Source of the DNA: Ruminococcaceae bacterium UBA1375
Lineage (GTDB): Bacteria; Bacillota; Clostridia; Oscillospirales; Ruminococcaceae
Reading direction: 5' to 3'
Assembly: GCA_002305795.1 (NCBI GenBank)
Contig: DBRF01000018.1
Span: 1 to 64,000 of the forward strand
DNA: 64,000 bases
The notes below the pieces were generated by a model. The model did not search any database. It was not told the DNA's origin and was given only the letters and a program-made list of their open reading frames with translations. Below are positions 43,416 through 51,715 of this stretch, piece after piece. The position numbers and the translations under genes are program-made. Each line of letters begins with the position of its first letter. Position 1 is the stretch's first letter.

Positions 43416-44623
43416 TGGCACAATCAACATTGAAGTCCACCTTAAAGTCTTCCATCAAAACCAAGAACCAAACCCGCTTTGAGCGGTTTATGCGTACGGT
43501 GAAGGAGGGATTTTTAGGCACGGACAAACTGCTGCTTCTGCTCTGCATTGGCTTGAGCGTGTTGAGCTGCATCATTATGTACTCCATCTGCTACCAGGGG
43601 TTTGTCAACAGCTGGTCCATCTTTTATACCCAGGTTTTTGCTTCGATTTTGGGCATCATTGTGGCAGTGGTGATTTCGTTTATTGATTATCAGACCATCG
43701 CCCGGTTTTGGCCCTTTTATATGGCGGTGTCCATCTTTCTGGTGCTGCTGACCTTTTTCATCGGCTATCAGCCGGAAGGCAGCGACGACAAGGCTTGGCT
43801 GGACTTAGGGTTTACCTTGCTCCAACCCTCGGAGCTGTTGAAGCTGGCTTTTATCTTCTCCTTCGGTTTTCATCTGAGCATGGTGAAAAATCGGGTAAAT
43901 TTCCTATCCACCTTCCTTGGGCTTTTGGCCCATGCCCTAGTACCCATCGGCCTGATCGCCCTGCAAGGAGACTTGGGCTCCATGCTGGTGTTCGTGTTTA
44001 TCTATGTGGTGATGCTGGTTGCCGCCGGGCTGAGCTGGAAGCTGCTGGCCATTGCCGGGGGAATCCTGGCGGTGGCGGCCCCCGTTGCTTGGTTTTTGCT
44101 GCCGGATTACCTGCAAGAACGGTTTGTGGTGGCTTGGAATCCCGGCCTGGACCCTCAGGGGGCCGGAATGCAGCAATACCGAGGGCAGATTGCCCTGGGC
44201 TCCGGACAGCTCTTTGGCCGAGGACTGTTTGCCGATGGACTTTACAACTTCCCGGCCCGGCACAACGACATGGTGTTTGCCTATATCGGCCAGACCCTGG
44301 GCTTTGTAGGCTGCATTGTGGTGGCGCTGGCCATCACCATTATCTGTGTCAAAATGTTGTTCATCGCCAAAAAGAGCAACGATGATATGGGACTTTATAT
44401 CTGCTGCGGCATTTTTGCCATCTGGCTGTTCCAGACCATCCTGAACATCGGCATGGTCATCTGTGTGCTGCCGGTGATTGGGGTGACTCTGCCCCTGGTG
44501 AGCTACGGAGGGACGTCGGTGCTTGTCTCCTACCTATCCATTGGGTTGGTGATGAGCGTACACCGACAGGCCCGGCGGGAATCCATGTTTGAATCCCGTT
44601 CCGGCACATCTTTGCGAAAATGA
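43415..44623 (+). CDS. rodA: RodA/FtsW-type SEDS peptidoglycan glycosyltransferase
   Basis: A polytopic cell-wall polymerase, 402 residues with about ten membrane helices. SEDS landmarks are present: AWLDLGFTLLQPSELLKLA, GDLGSM with the essential aspartate, GSGQLFGRGLF, RHNDMVFAYIGQTLGF, and LPVIGVTLPLVSYGGTSVL. RodA (elongation) is favoured over FtsW or SpoVE by overall resemblance only. The ATG overlaps the fhs stop (TAATG), an unexpected coupling of a wall enzyme to a one-carbon enzyme. Confidence 0.9.
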   Translation: MAQSTLKSTLKSSIKTKNQTRFERFMRTVKEGFLGTDKLLLLLCIGLSVLSCIIMYSICYQGFVNSWSIFYTQVFASILGIIVAVVISFIDYQTIARFWPFYMAVSIFLVLLTFFIGYQPEGSDDKAWLDLGFTLLQPSELLKLAFIFSFGFHLSMVKNRVNFLSTFLGLLAHALVPIGLIALQGDLGSMLVFVFIYVVMLVAAGLSWKLLAIAGGILAVAAPVAWFLLPDYLQERFVVAWNPGLDPQGAGMQQYRGQIALGSGQLFGRGLFADGLYNFPARHNDMVFAYIGQTLGFVGCIVVALAITIICVKMLFIAKKSNDDMGLYICCGIFAIWLFQTILNIGMVICVLPVIGVTLPLVSYGGTSVLVSYLSIGLVMSVHRQARRESMFESRSGTSLRK

Positions 44624-44646
44624 TTGAGAAATGAGGTGACCGGCTG

Positions 44647-45192
44647 ATGCGGGTAATCACCGGTTCCGCTCGAGGGCGGAAACTGAAAACCTTGGAAGGG
44701 ATGGACACCCGTCCCACCTCCAACCGGGTCAAAGAGGCGGTGTTCAGTGCCATCCAGTTTGACCTGCCGGGAAGCGTGTTTTTGGATCTCTTTGCCGGCT
44801 CCGGCCAGATGGGGATTGAAGCCCTGAGCCGGGGCGCGAAACAGGCGGTGTTCAACGACCTAAACCCCAAAGCGGTCCAGGTGGTGAAGGACAATCTGCT
44901 GTCCACCGGATTTTCCCGGCAGGCCAGGGTACTGAACCTGTCCCTGGAAGGGTTCCTCCGCACCGACAAGACCCAGTTTGACCTGGCGTATCTGGACCCG
45001 CCTTACCGCTCCGATCTGCTGCTGACCGCCCTGGAAGGGGTGACCCTGCGGATGAAGGAGGGAGGAAAGATCCTCTGCGAACATCCTTTGGGGGCAGAGA
45101 TGCCGGGGCAGGTGGGGGATTTTTCCCTGCTGCGGCAGTACCGCTACGGTAAAATCCAGGTCAGCTTGTACGGAAGGACAGCGGAAGAATAA
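44647..45192 (+). CDS. rsmD: 16S rRNA (guanine-966-N2)-methyltransferase
   Basis: SAM-dependent methyltransferase acting on the small ribosomal subunit. It is 181 residues. It shows the N-terminal RVITGSARGRKLKTL and TRPTSNRVKEAVFS, the SAM-binding DLFAGSGQMGIEALSRGA, and the catalytic motif LDPPYRSD. It pairs with coaD 20 bases downstream, a conserved neighbourhood across Firmicutes. GAGGTGA precedes the ATG. Confidence 0.95.
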   Translation: MRVITGSARGRKLKTLEGMDTRPTSNRVKEAVFSAIQFDLPGSVFLDLFAGSGQMGIEALSRGAKQAVFNDLNPKAVQVVKDNLLSTGFSRQARVLNLSLEGFLRTDKTQFDLAYLDPPYRSDLLLTALEGVTLRMKEGGKILCEHPLGAEMPGQVGDFSLLRQYRYGKIQVSLYGRTAEE

Positions 45193-45212
45193 AGAAAAAG
45201 GAAGAATTCACC

Positions 45213-45746
45213 ATGAAATTGGCAGTGTGTCCCGGCAGCTTCGACCCCATCACCAACGGACATCTGGACATTATCCAGCGAGCCTCCCGGATGTTCGATG
45301 AAGTGGTGGTGCTGGTGGCCTATAACCCCCAGAAAAACAACCGGGCGTTTACCGTGTCGGAGCGGCTGGAGATGATCGATGCCTGCATTGCCGGACTGGA
45401 CAATGTGCGCAGCGACAGCTACCCCGGCTTGGTGGCGGATTACCTGGAACAGGTAGGGGGCTGCGCCATTGTGAAGGGGCTGCGGGCGGTCAGCGACTTT
45501 GAATATGAATTTCAACAGGCTTTGGCCAACAAGCGCCTGAATCCTAAAGCAGACACGGTGTTTTTGACCACGGCAACGGAAAATATGTTTTTAAGCTCCA
45601 GTCTGGTGAAACAGATTGCAGCCTTCGGGGGAGAAATTCAAGAATTTGTACCCGCCTGCATTGCCGGGCGGATTCGGCAGCGGCTGTGTCCCGATTCGGT
45701 CCAGCCCAAGGATGCCGCTTTGTTGGAAGGAGACGCACAGAAATGA
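45213..45746 (+). CDS. coaD: Phosphopantetheine adenylyltransferase
   Basis: Forms dephospho-CoA from 4'-phosphopantetheine and ATP. It is 177 residues, with the nucleotidyltransferase motif PGSFDPITNGHLDII at the N-terminus and SSSLVKQIAAFGG near residue 130 in place of the usual ISSS motif. The C-terminus is about 15 residues longer than the compact family form. The stop overlaps the next gene by four bases (ATGA). Confidence 0.95.
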   Translation: MKLAVCPGSFDPITNGHLDIIQRASRMFDEVVVLVAYNPQKNNRAFTVSERLEMIDACIAGLDNVRSDSYPGLVADYLEQVGGCAIVKGLRAVSDFEYEFQQALANKRLNPKADTVFLTTATENMFLSSSLVKQIAAFGGEIQEFVPACIAGRIRQRLCPDSVQPKDAALLEGDAQK

Positions 45747-46210
45747 ATGCCATTGAAATTTTGGATCTGATGGATGAAATGTTGGATAAGGCCTGGAACA
45801 TGCCCATGTCCAACGGAAAATGTGTCATCAACGCAGACCGCATGAGAGAATTGATTGACGACATCAAGCGCAATCTGCCCCAGGAAATCAAGCAGGCCCG
45901 GCTGATTGTCCAGGACCGCACCGACATTTTAAGCGACGCCCGTAAGGAAGCGGACCAGCTGGTGAAGGCGGCGGAGGAAAAGGCCCGGCGCTTGGTGGAC
46001 CAGAATGAAATCACCAAGGTAGCCAAGCAGAACGCCATGGAGATGGTGCAGAACGCCCAGGCCCAGGCCAGAAGCCTGAAAAAGGCCGCCAACGAGTATG
46101 TGGACGAATTGTTGGGGAAGAATGAAAGACAGCTTCTGGAAGCGGCCAACCAGGTGAAGCGGGCCAGAGCAGCGCTGCACACCCCCCAGAACAGCGCCCA
46201 CAACAAGTGA
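45743..46210 (+). CDS. Coiled-coil protein linked to coaD
   Basis: A 155-residue cytoplasmic protein of unknown function. It is almost wholly helical, with a long Lys/Glu/Ala-rich coiled coil from about residue 40 (QARLIVQDRTDILSDARKEADQLVKAAEEKARRL...) that recalls ATP synthase subunit b or DivIVA tails. No membrane segment is visible. The ATG at 45743 overlaps the coaD stop, so it is coupled. Homologous coiled-coil genes follow coaD in many Clostridia, by my recollection. A role in envelope or division scaffolding is a guess. Confidence 0.8.
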   Translation: MNAIEILDLMDEMLDKAWNMPMSNGKCVINADRMRELIDDIKRNLPQEIKQARLIVQDRTDILSDARKEADQLVKAAEEKARRLVDQNEITKVAKQNAMEMVQNAQAQARSLKKAANEYVDELLGKNERQLLEAANQVKRARAALHTPQNSAHNK

Positions 46211-46222
46211 GGAAGGGCAGTC

Positions 46223-47050
46223 ATGGAAGAGCAAAAATTGGAGTTTCAGTTCAAGGACCGGTATGACCTGGAGGACTTAAAGCAGGTCACCCGGATTCTC
46301 CGCAGTGAAAACGGCTGCCCCTGGGACAAGGTGCAGACCCACCAGTCCATCCGCCAGGACTTTTTGGAGGAGACCCTGGAAGCCCTGGAAGCCATCGACA
46401 ACCAGGACCCGGTTCTGCTTCGGGAAGAGCTGGGGGACGTGCTGTTCCAGGTGGTGTTCCACGCCCAGATTGAAGCGGAGCAGGGACGGTTTGATTTGGC
46501 CGACGTCATTCACGACATCACCTTCAAGCTGATCCACCGCCACCCCCATGTGTTCGGCTCCATCCAGGCGAACACGGTGGACCAGGTGCTGAAAAACTGG
46601 GACGACATCAAAAAAGAAGAAAAGAACCAGGATTCCTATGCCGACACCCTTCGCGCCGTGCCCAAAACCTTCCCCGCCTTGATGCGGGCCCAAAAGGTGC
46701 AGAAGCGGGCAGCTAAGGTGGGATTTGATTTTGAGTCCCAGCAGCAAACCTGGGACGCTTTGGCGGAAGAAACCCAGGAGCTGAAAGAAGCGGTGGAACA
46801 GCAGGATGTGTCAGCCATGGAAGAAGAATTGGGGGATGTTCTCTTTTCTGTGGTGAATCTTTCCCGGTTTTTGGGGCTGGATGCCGAAAAATGCTTGACA
46901 AATGCAGTGGAAAAGTTTATAAATAGATTTGCTAAGGTCGAATTTTTGGCAGTTCAACAACAGTTAGATCTCAAGCAGACCGATCATGAGACCCTAGAGT
47001 CGCTTTATCAGCAAAGCAAACGTCATTTGTCTGACAATCCAACAGATTAG
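46223..47050 (+). CDS. mazG: Nucleoside triphosphate pyrophosphohydrolase MazG
   Basis: House-cleaning enzyme that hydrolyses (d)NTPs. It is 275 residues with two MazG repeats. The first is around CPWDKVQTHQSI, EETLEALEAID and EELGDVLFQVVFHAQI. The second is around EETQELKEAVE and EELGDVLFSVVNLSRFLG. The acidic EExxE helices bind magnesium. It lacks the N-terminal methylase domain fused in B. subtilis YabN. It begins the cluster mazG-hup-rqcP-yabP-yabQ-divIC-yabR. Confidence 0.95.
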   Translation: MEEQKLEFQFKDRYDLEDLKQVTRILRSENGCPWDKVQTHQSIRQDFLEETLEALEAIDNQDPVLLREELGDVLFQVVFHAQIEAEQGRFDLADVIHDITFKLIHRHPHVFGSIQANTVDQVLKNWDDIKKEEKNQDSYADTLRAVPKTFPALMRAQKVQKRAAKVGFDFESQQQTWDALAEETQELKEAVEQQDVSAMEEELGDVLFSVVNLSRFLGLDAEKCLTNAVEKFINRFAKVEFLAVQQQLDLKQTDHETLESLYQQSKRHLSDNPTD

Positions 47051-47064
47051 GGAGGTAACCAACT

Positions 47065-47337
47065 ATGACGAAAACAGAATTGAGCGCAGCAGTGGCAGAA
47101 CAGGCTGGCCTGAGCAAGAAAGACGCCGAGAAAGCGGTGTCCACGGTTCTGGACGTAATCGTAGAAGCCCTGGAAAAGGGTGAAAAGGTGCAGCTGGTAG
47201 GCTTCGGCACCTTTGAAGTACGGGAACGTGCAGCCCGCACCGGCAAGAACCCCCGGACCGGTGAAACCATCGAGATCGCAGCCAGCAAAGTGCCGGCCTT
47301 TAAGCCCGGCCAGGCCATGAAGAATCGGTTGAACTGA
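47065..47337 (+). CDS. hup: HU-family nucleoid protein
   Basis: A 90-residue histone-like DNA-binding protein: helical dimer base [25 protein letters not shown], then [26 protein letters not shown], the DNA-inserting arm with its conserved proline, and [19 protein letters not shown] precedes the ATG. It sits between mazG and rqcP, a position also seen in other Clostridia. Confidence 0.97.
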   Translation: MTKTELSAAVAEQAGLSKKDAEKAVSTVLDVIVEALEKGEKVQLVGFGTFEVRERAARTGKNPRTGETIEIAASKVPAFKPGQAMKNRLN

Positions 47338-47361
47338 TTTTGCTGCCTTTGACAGAAAAGG

Positions 47362-47398
47362 TTGCCGCCTACAGCATTGCGGGCGGCAATTTTATTTT
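47362..47398 (+). terminator. Intercistronic terminator after hup
   Basis: TTGCCGCC and GGCGGCAA arms around a 12-base loop with a T-rich run. It is only 20 bases before rqcP, so it probably acts partially, raising hup over downstream genes. Confidence 0.7.
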
Positions 47399-47419
47399 GC
47401 AGGAAAAGGAGGGTTTACC

Positions 47420-47665
47420 ATGCGCTTGGATAAATACCTGAAGCTCACCCGCTTGATTAAGCGGCGCACCGTGGCCAACGACGCCTGCGATGCCGGAAAG
47501 ATCACCGTTAACGGCAATGTGGCCAAGGCGTCCTACCAGGTGAAGGTGGGGGATGTTTTGGAAATTACTTTGGGCGCCCGCACCATCAAGGCGGAAGTCA
47601 CCGGGCTGGAAGAGCACGTTACCCGGGAAACCGCCGGGGAGCAGTACCGAATTATAGAGGACTAA
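47420..47665 (+). CDS. rqcP: S4-domain ribosome quality control protein RqcP
   Basis: An 81-residue S4 RNA-binding protein (MRLDKYLKLTRLIKRRTVANDACDAGKITVNG). In B. subtilis RqcP (YabO) binds stalled 50S subunits and helps RqcH add alanine tails. The position between mazG and yabP matches that locus exactly. AAAAGGAGG lies before the ATG. Confidence 0.93.
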   Translation: MRLDKYLKLTRLIKRRTVANDACDAGKITVNGNVAKASYQVKVGDVLEITLGARTIKAEVTGLEEHVTRETAGEQYRIIED

Positions 47666-47752
47666 AGGGGTTTCGGCCGAACCGTTCTAAATTTCCCTGG
47701 GACGGCATACTCTTGTATTGCCGCAAAAACAGCAGGAAAGGAAGAATGCAGT

Positions 47753-48028
47753 ATGGCCGAAACCAAATCCATGATGCCTCATCAGTTGATTCTGGAGGAA
47801 AAAAGCCGGCTGTCCCTGACCGGGGTCACCGGCATTCTCAGCTTTGACGAAGCCTGCGCCGTGGTGGAGACCACTATGGGGCAGCTTACTGTGGAGGGGC
47901 AGCGCCTGCACATCCAGAAAAGCGATGTGGAGACCGGGGATCTGGTGATGGACGGGCAGGTCAACGCCCTGAGCTACAAGCCCTTGAAAAAGGGCGGGGA
48001 CGGACTGCTCACCCGTCTGCTGAAATAG
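47753..48028 (+). CDS. yabP: Sporulation protein YabP
   Basis: A 91-residue protein needed for spore cortex formation in relatives. Its features are HQLILEEKSRLSLTGVTGILSFDE and LHIQKSDVETGDLVMDGQVNALSY. The stop TAG overlaps the GTG start of yabQ by one base. Its presence is direct evidence for a spore-forming lineage. Confidence 0.92.
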   Translation: MAETKSMMPHQLILEEKSRLSLTGVTGILSFDEACAVVETTMGQLTVEGQRLHIQKSDVETGDLVMDGQVNALSYKPLKKGGDGLLTRLLK

Positions 48029-48564
48029 TGGACTATTACTTCATCACCGACCTGCCCCAGCAGCTGGTTTTGCTGGTCCGCTTTTTCCTATACGGGATCT
48101 TGGTGGGGCTTTGGGCAGGGGTATTAAAGGGACTGCGGTGGCCCGCCTGCAAGTTGTGGCAGGGGGTGCTGGATGTGCTGCTCTGGCTGGTGCCTTCGAT
48201 GGGGTTTTTCCTGCTTTCTTTGGCGCTGTATCAGGGAAGGCTGCGGCTTTCTTTGGCGCTGGCGGCGCTGCTGGGAGCGGTGTGCTGGCGGTACACCCTG
48301 GGCAGGCTGCTGCAAAAGCTGTGGCGGCAGCTGTGTTTGGCCGCATCCTTTCCTCTGCGCAGGGCGGGATCCTGGTGGAAGAAAAAGCGACAAGCTGCGG
48401 CAAAAAGAGAAAAAAGCAAAAAAATACTGGAAAAAAATTTGGGAATCCCCTTGAAAAAGACAGCCGGATTGATGTATAATAAGGCAGTAAGTCACTTTGG
48501 GTCGTTTTTCGGCCCAGCCAAGCACCAAAAAGGAGGTTCCCATGGCAGCCACAAAAAAACGTAA
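48028..48564 (+). CDS. yabQ: Spore cortex biosynthesis protein YabQ
   Basis: A 178-residue membrane protein with four hydrophobic segments in the first 110 residues (VLLVRFFLYGILVGLWAG, VLDVLLWLVPSMGFFLL and others) and a basic cytoplasmic tail. In B. subtilis YabQ localises to the forespore membrane and is required for cortex. It starts at GTG 48028, coupled to yabP. The last 23 bases overlap divIC in another frame, and the divIC promoter lies within its tail region. Confidence 0.88.
   Translation: MDYYFITDLPQQLVLLVRFFLYGILVGLWAGVLKGLRWPACKLWQGVLDVLLWLVPSMGFFLLSLALYQGRLRLSLALAALLGAVCWRYTLGRLLQKLWRQLCLAASFPLRRAGSWWKKKRQAAAKREKSKKILEKNLGIPLKKTAGLMYNKAVSHFGSFFGPAKHQKGGSHGSHKKT
48451..48480 (+). 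promoter_or_regulatory. Internal promoter for divIC-yabR inside yabQ
   Basis: TTGAAA, 18-base spacer, TATAAT. It would let the division gene be expressed in vegetative cells independently of the upstream sporulation genes. Confidence 0.6.
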
Positions 48565-48829
48565 ACGCCGGATCGTGGTGATTGTGGCGGTAATTGCCAT
48601 TACCATTTATGTGGGAATTTCTATGGTCTTTATCACCAATTCTTATCGGGAAAAGAACCAGGAAATCCAGCAGGTCCAGCAGCAGATCGACGAACAGACG
48701 GTGCTCAATCAGGAGTACCAGGAGATGATTGACCAGGGTGTGGATGATGAATACATCCAAAAGCTGGCCAGGGAAAAGCTGGGGCTGGTGTACCCCGACG
48801 AGCGGGTTTATATTGATATGGGCGGCTGA
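48542..48829 (+). CDS. divIC: Septum formation initiator DivIC/FtsB
   Basis: A 95-residue bitopic division protein with a short basic cytoplasmic start (MAATKKRKRR), one transmembrane helix at about 10-31, then an extracellular coiled coil (EKNQEIQQVQQQIDEQTVLNQEY). The conserved C-terminal EYIQKLAREKLGLVYPDE follows. It is a scaffold of the FtsL-DivIB-DivIC complex. The ATG at 48542 follows AAAGGAGG by five bases; the open frame continues upstream but without support. Confidence 0.93.
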   Translation: MAATKKRKRRIVVIVAVIAITIYVGISMVFITNSYREKNQEIQQVQQQIDEQTVLNQEYQEMIDQGVDDEYIQKLAREKLGLVYPDERVYIDMGG

Positions 48830-48888
48830 TAGCCGAGCCGATAAATTTTGAGAGAAAGAGATTGCCGAAGCAGGAGGAAACCGATTAC

Positions 48889-49392
48889 ATGCAGTTCGAG
48901 GTAGGGTCCATCGTAGAAGGAAAGGTCAACCGCATCACTAAATTTGGGGCATTCGTAGAGCTGGCGCCGGGGAAAACCGGCATGGTCCACATTTCGGAAG
49001 TGGCCAACAGCTACGTCAACGACATCAATGATTTTTTGCAGGAAGGGCAGACGGTTAAGGTCAAGGTGCTGAGCATTTCGGAAGACGGGAAGATTGCCCT
49101 GTCCATCAAAAAGACCCTTCCCCCGCCCCAGAAGCGGGAACCCCGCCGGGAGGGCGGCCATCGGGAAGGCGGTTCACGGGAAGGCCGTTCCGGCGCTCCC
49201 AGACCCCGTGCTTCCCAGAACAGCCGTCCCAAAGCCCAGTACTATAGCGGCGGATTTGACAAGGCGCCCACCGGCAACCAGAGCTTCGACGATATGCTCA
49301 GTCGCTTTATGGCCAGCAGCGACGAAAAGCTCAGCGGCATCAAGAAAAACCACGAGGTGTCCCGCCGGGGCGGCGGCGGAAGACGGCGCTAA
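48889..49392 (+). CDS. yabR: S1-domain RNA-binding protein YabR
   Basis: A 167-residue protein with one S1 domain at residues 1-75 (FEVGSIVEGKVNRITKFGAFVEL, GMVHISEVA, VKVKVLSISEDGKIALSIKK). A disordered Arg/Gly-rich linker (REGGHREGGSREGRSG) follows, then a short C-terminal helix around FDDMLSRFMASSDEKL. ATG 48889 is about eleven bases after AGGAGG; the upstream TTG frame would include that site. The last gene of the cluster, in the same order as B. subtilis. Confidence 0.92.
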   Translation: MQFEVGSIVEGKVNRITKFGAFVELAPGKTGMVHISEVANSYVNDINDFLQEGQTVKVKVLSISEDGKIALSIKKTLPPPQKREPRREGGHREGGSREGRSGAPRPRASQNSRPKAQYYSGGFDKAPTGNQSFDDMLSRFMASSDEKLSGIKKNHEVSRRGGGGRRR

Positions 49393-49401
49393 AAATTTTG
49401 C

Positions 49402-49430
49402 TTGACAGAATTTCGGTGCTGTGATACAAT
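49402..49430 (+). promoter_or_regulatory. Promoter of infC-rpmI-rplT
   Basis: TTGACA, 17-base spacer, TACAAT, giving a structured leader of about 180 bases before infC. Confidence 0.85.
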
Positions 49431-49436
49431 ACTAAG

Positions 49437-49586
49437 ACGAAAACAAAGCAGAACCCATCTTCGTTCTCACCTGTGAGCTGAAAGATGCTTAACACAGGTT
49501 AATCTCCTCAAAAAGGCCGGGGCTATGTGTTCCGGCGGCTTTGGATTGGTTGAGAGCGCAGACGGAACGGTCTGCGTTTTGTTTTT
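49437..49586 (+). promoter_or_regulatory. infC leader, probable L20-controlled attenuator
   Basis: A 150-base untranslated leader with pairing segments (for example GGCCGGGG...TCCGGCGGC) ends in an intrinsic terminator just before infC. In B. subtilis ribosomal protein L20 binds the same kind of leader and causes premature termination, repressing its own operon. The gene order infC-rpmI-rplT matches; I could not check the L20-binding mimic base by base. Confidence 0.7.
49557..49586 (+). terminator. Leader terminator before infC
   Basis: CGCAGAC and GTCTGCG arms around a 6-base loop, then TTTTGTTTTT. It lies 34 bases before the IF3 start and is the effector part of the attenuator. Confidence 0.9.
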
Positions 49587-49619
49587 GCGAAACGCAAATA
49601 ACGCATGGAGGTGTTTTTC

Positions 49620-50144
49620 ATCGCTAACAACAGCAAAGAGGTGCTCATCAACGAAGCTATCCGGGAAAAGGAAGTCCGGGTAGTGGATGCGTCCGGCCAG
49701 CAGCTGGGGATTATGTCTTCCCGGCAGGCGCTGGAACTGGCGCAGCAGAAGGGACTGGATCTGGTCAACATTGCGCCTCACGCAAAGCCCCCGGTCTGCC
49801 GGATCATGGATTACGGAAAGTATCGCTACGAGCAGGCCAAGCGGGAAAAGGAAGCCCGCAAAAACCAGAAAACCATCGAAGTCAAGGAAGTGCGGATGAA
49901 TCTCAACATCGACGACCACGACCTGAACACCAAGATCAACAACGCCATCAAATTTTTGAAGGCGGGAAACAAGGTGAAGGTTTCGGTGCGTTTCCGGGGC
50001 AGAGAAATGGCCCACCAGGAACTGGGACGGGCGCTGCTGGAACGGTTTGCCCAGGCTTGCACCGAGTACGGTACGGTGGATAAACCGGCGAAGATGGAAG
50101 GGCGCAGCCTGTCCATGTTTATGGTGGACAAGACGAAAAAGTAA
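49620..50144 (+). CDS. infC: Translation initiation factor IF-3, ATC start
   Basis: Binds 30S subunits, prevents premature 50S joining and checks start codons. It is about 174 residues. The N-domain (LINEAIREKEVRVVDASGQQLGIMSSRQALELAQ) and linker (CRIMDYGKYRYEQAKREKEARKNQ) are followed by the C-domain (KEVRMNLNIDDHDLNTK, VKVSVRFRGREMAHQELG). The only ribosome-binding site, GGAGGTG, points to ATC at 49620 at six bases. The ATG at 49605 overlaps that site and has none of its own. IF3 genes are known for AUU/AUC/AUA starts, used for autoregulation. Confidence 0.95.
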   Translation: MANNSKEVLINEAIREKEVRVVDASGQQLGIMSSRQALELAQQKGLDLVNIAPHAKPPVCRIMDYGKYRYEQAKREKEARKNQKTIEVKEVRMNLNIDDHDLNTKINNAIKFLKAGNKVKVSVRFRGREMAHQELGRALLERFAQACTEYGTVDKPAKMEGRSLSMFMVDKTKK

Positions 50145-50190
50145 GCCCTATGCGTTAGTAAGCAAAGCAATATGAAGGAGGAACCTAGTT

Positions 50191-50388
50191 ATGCCTAAAC
50201 AAAAGACTCACAGCGGTGCGAAAAAGCGTTTTAACCTGACCAAAAACGGGAAAGTCAAGCGGGCTCACGCTTATAAGTCTCACATTCTCAACAAGAAGAG
50301 CACCAAGCGCAAAAGAGGCCTGCGCAAAGGCGGATATGCCGATAAGAGCAATGTAGCCGCCATCAAAAAGATGATCCCCTACAAATAA
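50191..50388 (+). CDS. rpmI: Ribosomal protein bL35
   Basis: A 65-residue highly basic large-subunit protein: [34 protein letters not shown] and a C-terminus KKMIPYK. GGAGGA precedes the ATG. Standard position between infC and rplT. Confidence 0.98.
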   Translation: MPKQKTHSGAKKRFNLTKNGKVKRAHAYKSHILNKKSTKRKRGLRKGGYADKSNVAAIKKMIPYK

Positions 50389-50445
50389 GGACCCATGGGG
50401 AAAACCGGAATTCAATTTTGTATGGACTATGGGAGGTAAACCGAT

Positions 50446-50802
50446 ATGGCACGAGTAAAAGGCGCTTTGGCGACCCGTAAAAGAAGAAAAAAGACCCTGA
50501 AGCTGGCCAAGGGCTACTGGGGTGGTAAATCCAAGCTGTTCAAAACCGCAAAGGAAGCGGTGATGAAGTCCGGCCAGTACGCTTACATCGGCCGCCGGCT
50601 GAAGAAGCGTGATTTCCGTCGTCTGTGGATCACCCGGATCTCTGCCGGTTGCAAGCAGAACGGCATGAACTACTCCACCTTTATGAACGGCCTGAAGAAG
50701 GCCGGCGTGGCGATGAACCGGAAGATGCTCTCCGAAATCGCCATCCACGACGAAGCCGCTTTCACCGCTCTGTGTGAAACCGCTAAGGCTGCGCTGAAAT
50801 AA
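50446..50802 (+). CDS. rplT: Ribosomal protein bL20
   Basis: A 118-residue 50S assembly protein ([62 protein letters not shown]). It is also the likely repressor acting on the leader at 49437-49586. GGAGGT precedes the ATG. The operon ends at the terminator just after it. Confidence 0.98.
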   Translation: MARVKGALATRKRRKKTLKLAKGYWGGKSKLFKTAKEAVMKSGQYAYIGRRLKKRDFRRLWITRISAGCKQNGMNYSTFMNGLKKAGVAMNRKMLSEIAIHDEAAFTALCETAKAALK

Positions 50803-50811
50803 GAAACACCC

Positions 50812-50849
50812 AAACACCTGTGGGATCTGCTTTCCCATAGGTGTTTTTT
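50812..50849 (+). terminator. Terminator of infC-rpmI-rplT
   Basis: AACACCT-TGGG and CCCA-AGGTGTT arms with a mismatch, followed by a T-run, ten bases after rplT. Confidence 0.9.
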
Positions 50850-50876
50850 GCAAGCAAAAGTAAGGATGGATGAACT

Positions 50877-51680
50877 GTGAACCAAATCACCTCCAAAGAC
50901 AATAAAGGGGTCAAGGAATATGGGAAGCTGGCTAAGTCCCGTTCCTTTCGGGAAGAGACGGGCCGGTTTGCCTTGGAAACGGTGAAGCTGGTGCAGGAAG
51001 CGCTGGACAGCGGCGTGGAGATTCTGCGACTGTACGCCACGCCGACGCTGGCCCAGGCACACCCGGAATTGGTGGAAAAGGCCCAGGCTGCCGGAGCGGA
51101 ATGCAACCTGATTTCCCCGGAACTGGAAGGGAAAATGACCCAGACCGGAAACAGCCGGGGCTGCTTTGCTGTTTGCAAAAGGCTTGACAAACTGCACCAT
51201 ATTGATAAAATAGGGAAGAAAGGGCGGTTTTTGTTTCTCAACGGCCTACAAGACAACGGCAATGTGGGAACCATTCTCCGCACGGCGGAAGCGCTGGGTG
51301 CAGACGGGGTGATCCTGTCCAGGGACTGCTGTGACCTGTTTGCCCTGAAAACCCTCCGCGCCGCCATGGGAAGCGCCTTCCGGGTCCCGGTGTACCGCTC
51401 CGAGAATCCCAAGGAAGACCTTCTCGCCTTGAGCAGGAATTTTATTACCTGCGCCGCCGTGGTGGACCAGGATGCCTGCCCGGTAACACAAATGAAATTT
51501 GGAGACAGCGCCGTTTTGGTCATCGGCAATGAAGGAAATGGACTGCCCGAAGACATTGCCGGCTGCTGCCGGGTTCGGGTGACCATTCCCATGGCGGGGA
51601 AAGCGGAATCCCTCAATGCCGCCATGGCTGCCGGAATCCTGACCTGGGAGATGCTGCGTCCGCCGTTTCTGCAACCGTAA
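50877..51680 (+). CDS. SpoU/TrmH-family RNA 2'-O-methyltransferase
   Basis: A 267-residue knotted methyltransferase. The N-terminal substrate-binding domain (ITSKDNKGVKEYGKLAKSRSFREETGRFALETVKLV) resembles the L30e-like domain of RlmB-type enzymes. The SPOUT motifs are FLFLNGLQDNGNVGTILRTAEALG, LVIGNEGNGLPEDI and VTIPMAGKAESLNAAMAAGI. It starts at GTG 50877. The target nucleotide, rRNA or tRNA, cannot be read from sequence; B. subtilis ysgA occupies a similar place near rplT. Confidence 0.9.
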   Translation: MNQITSKDNKGVKEYGKLAKSRSFREETGRFALETVKLVQEALDSGVEILRLYATPTLAQAHPELVEKAQAAGAECNLISPELEGKMTQTGNSRGCFAVCKRLDKLHHIDKIGKKGRFLFLNGLQDNGNVGTILRTAEALGADGVILSRDCCDLFALKTLRAAMGSAFRVPVYRSENPKEDLLALSRNFITCAAVVDQDACPVTQMKFGDSAVLVIGNEGNGLPEDIAGCCRVRVTIPMAGKAESLNAAMAAGILTWEMLRPPFLQP

Positions 51681-51715
51681 CGCCCCAATGGGTCTGCTGT
51701 GAAGGAGGGCTTCTT

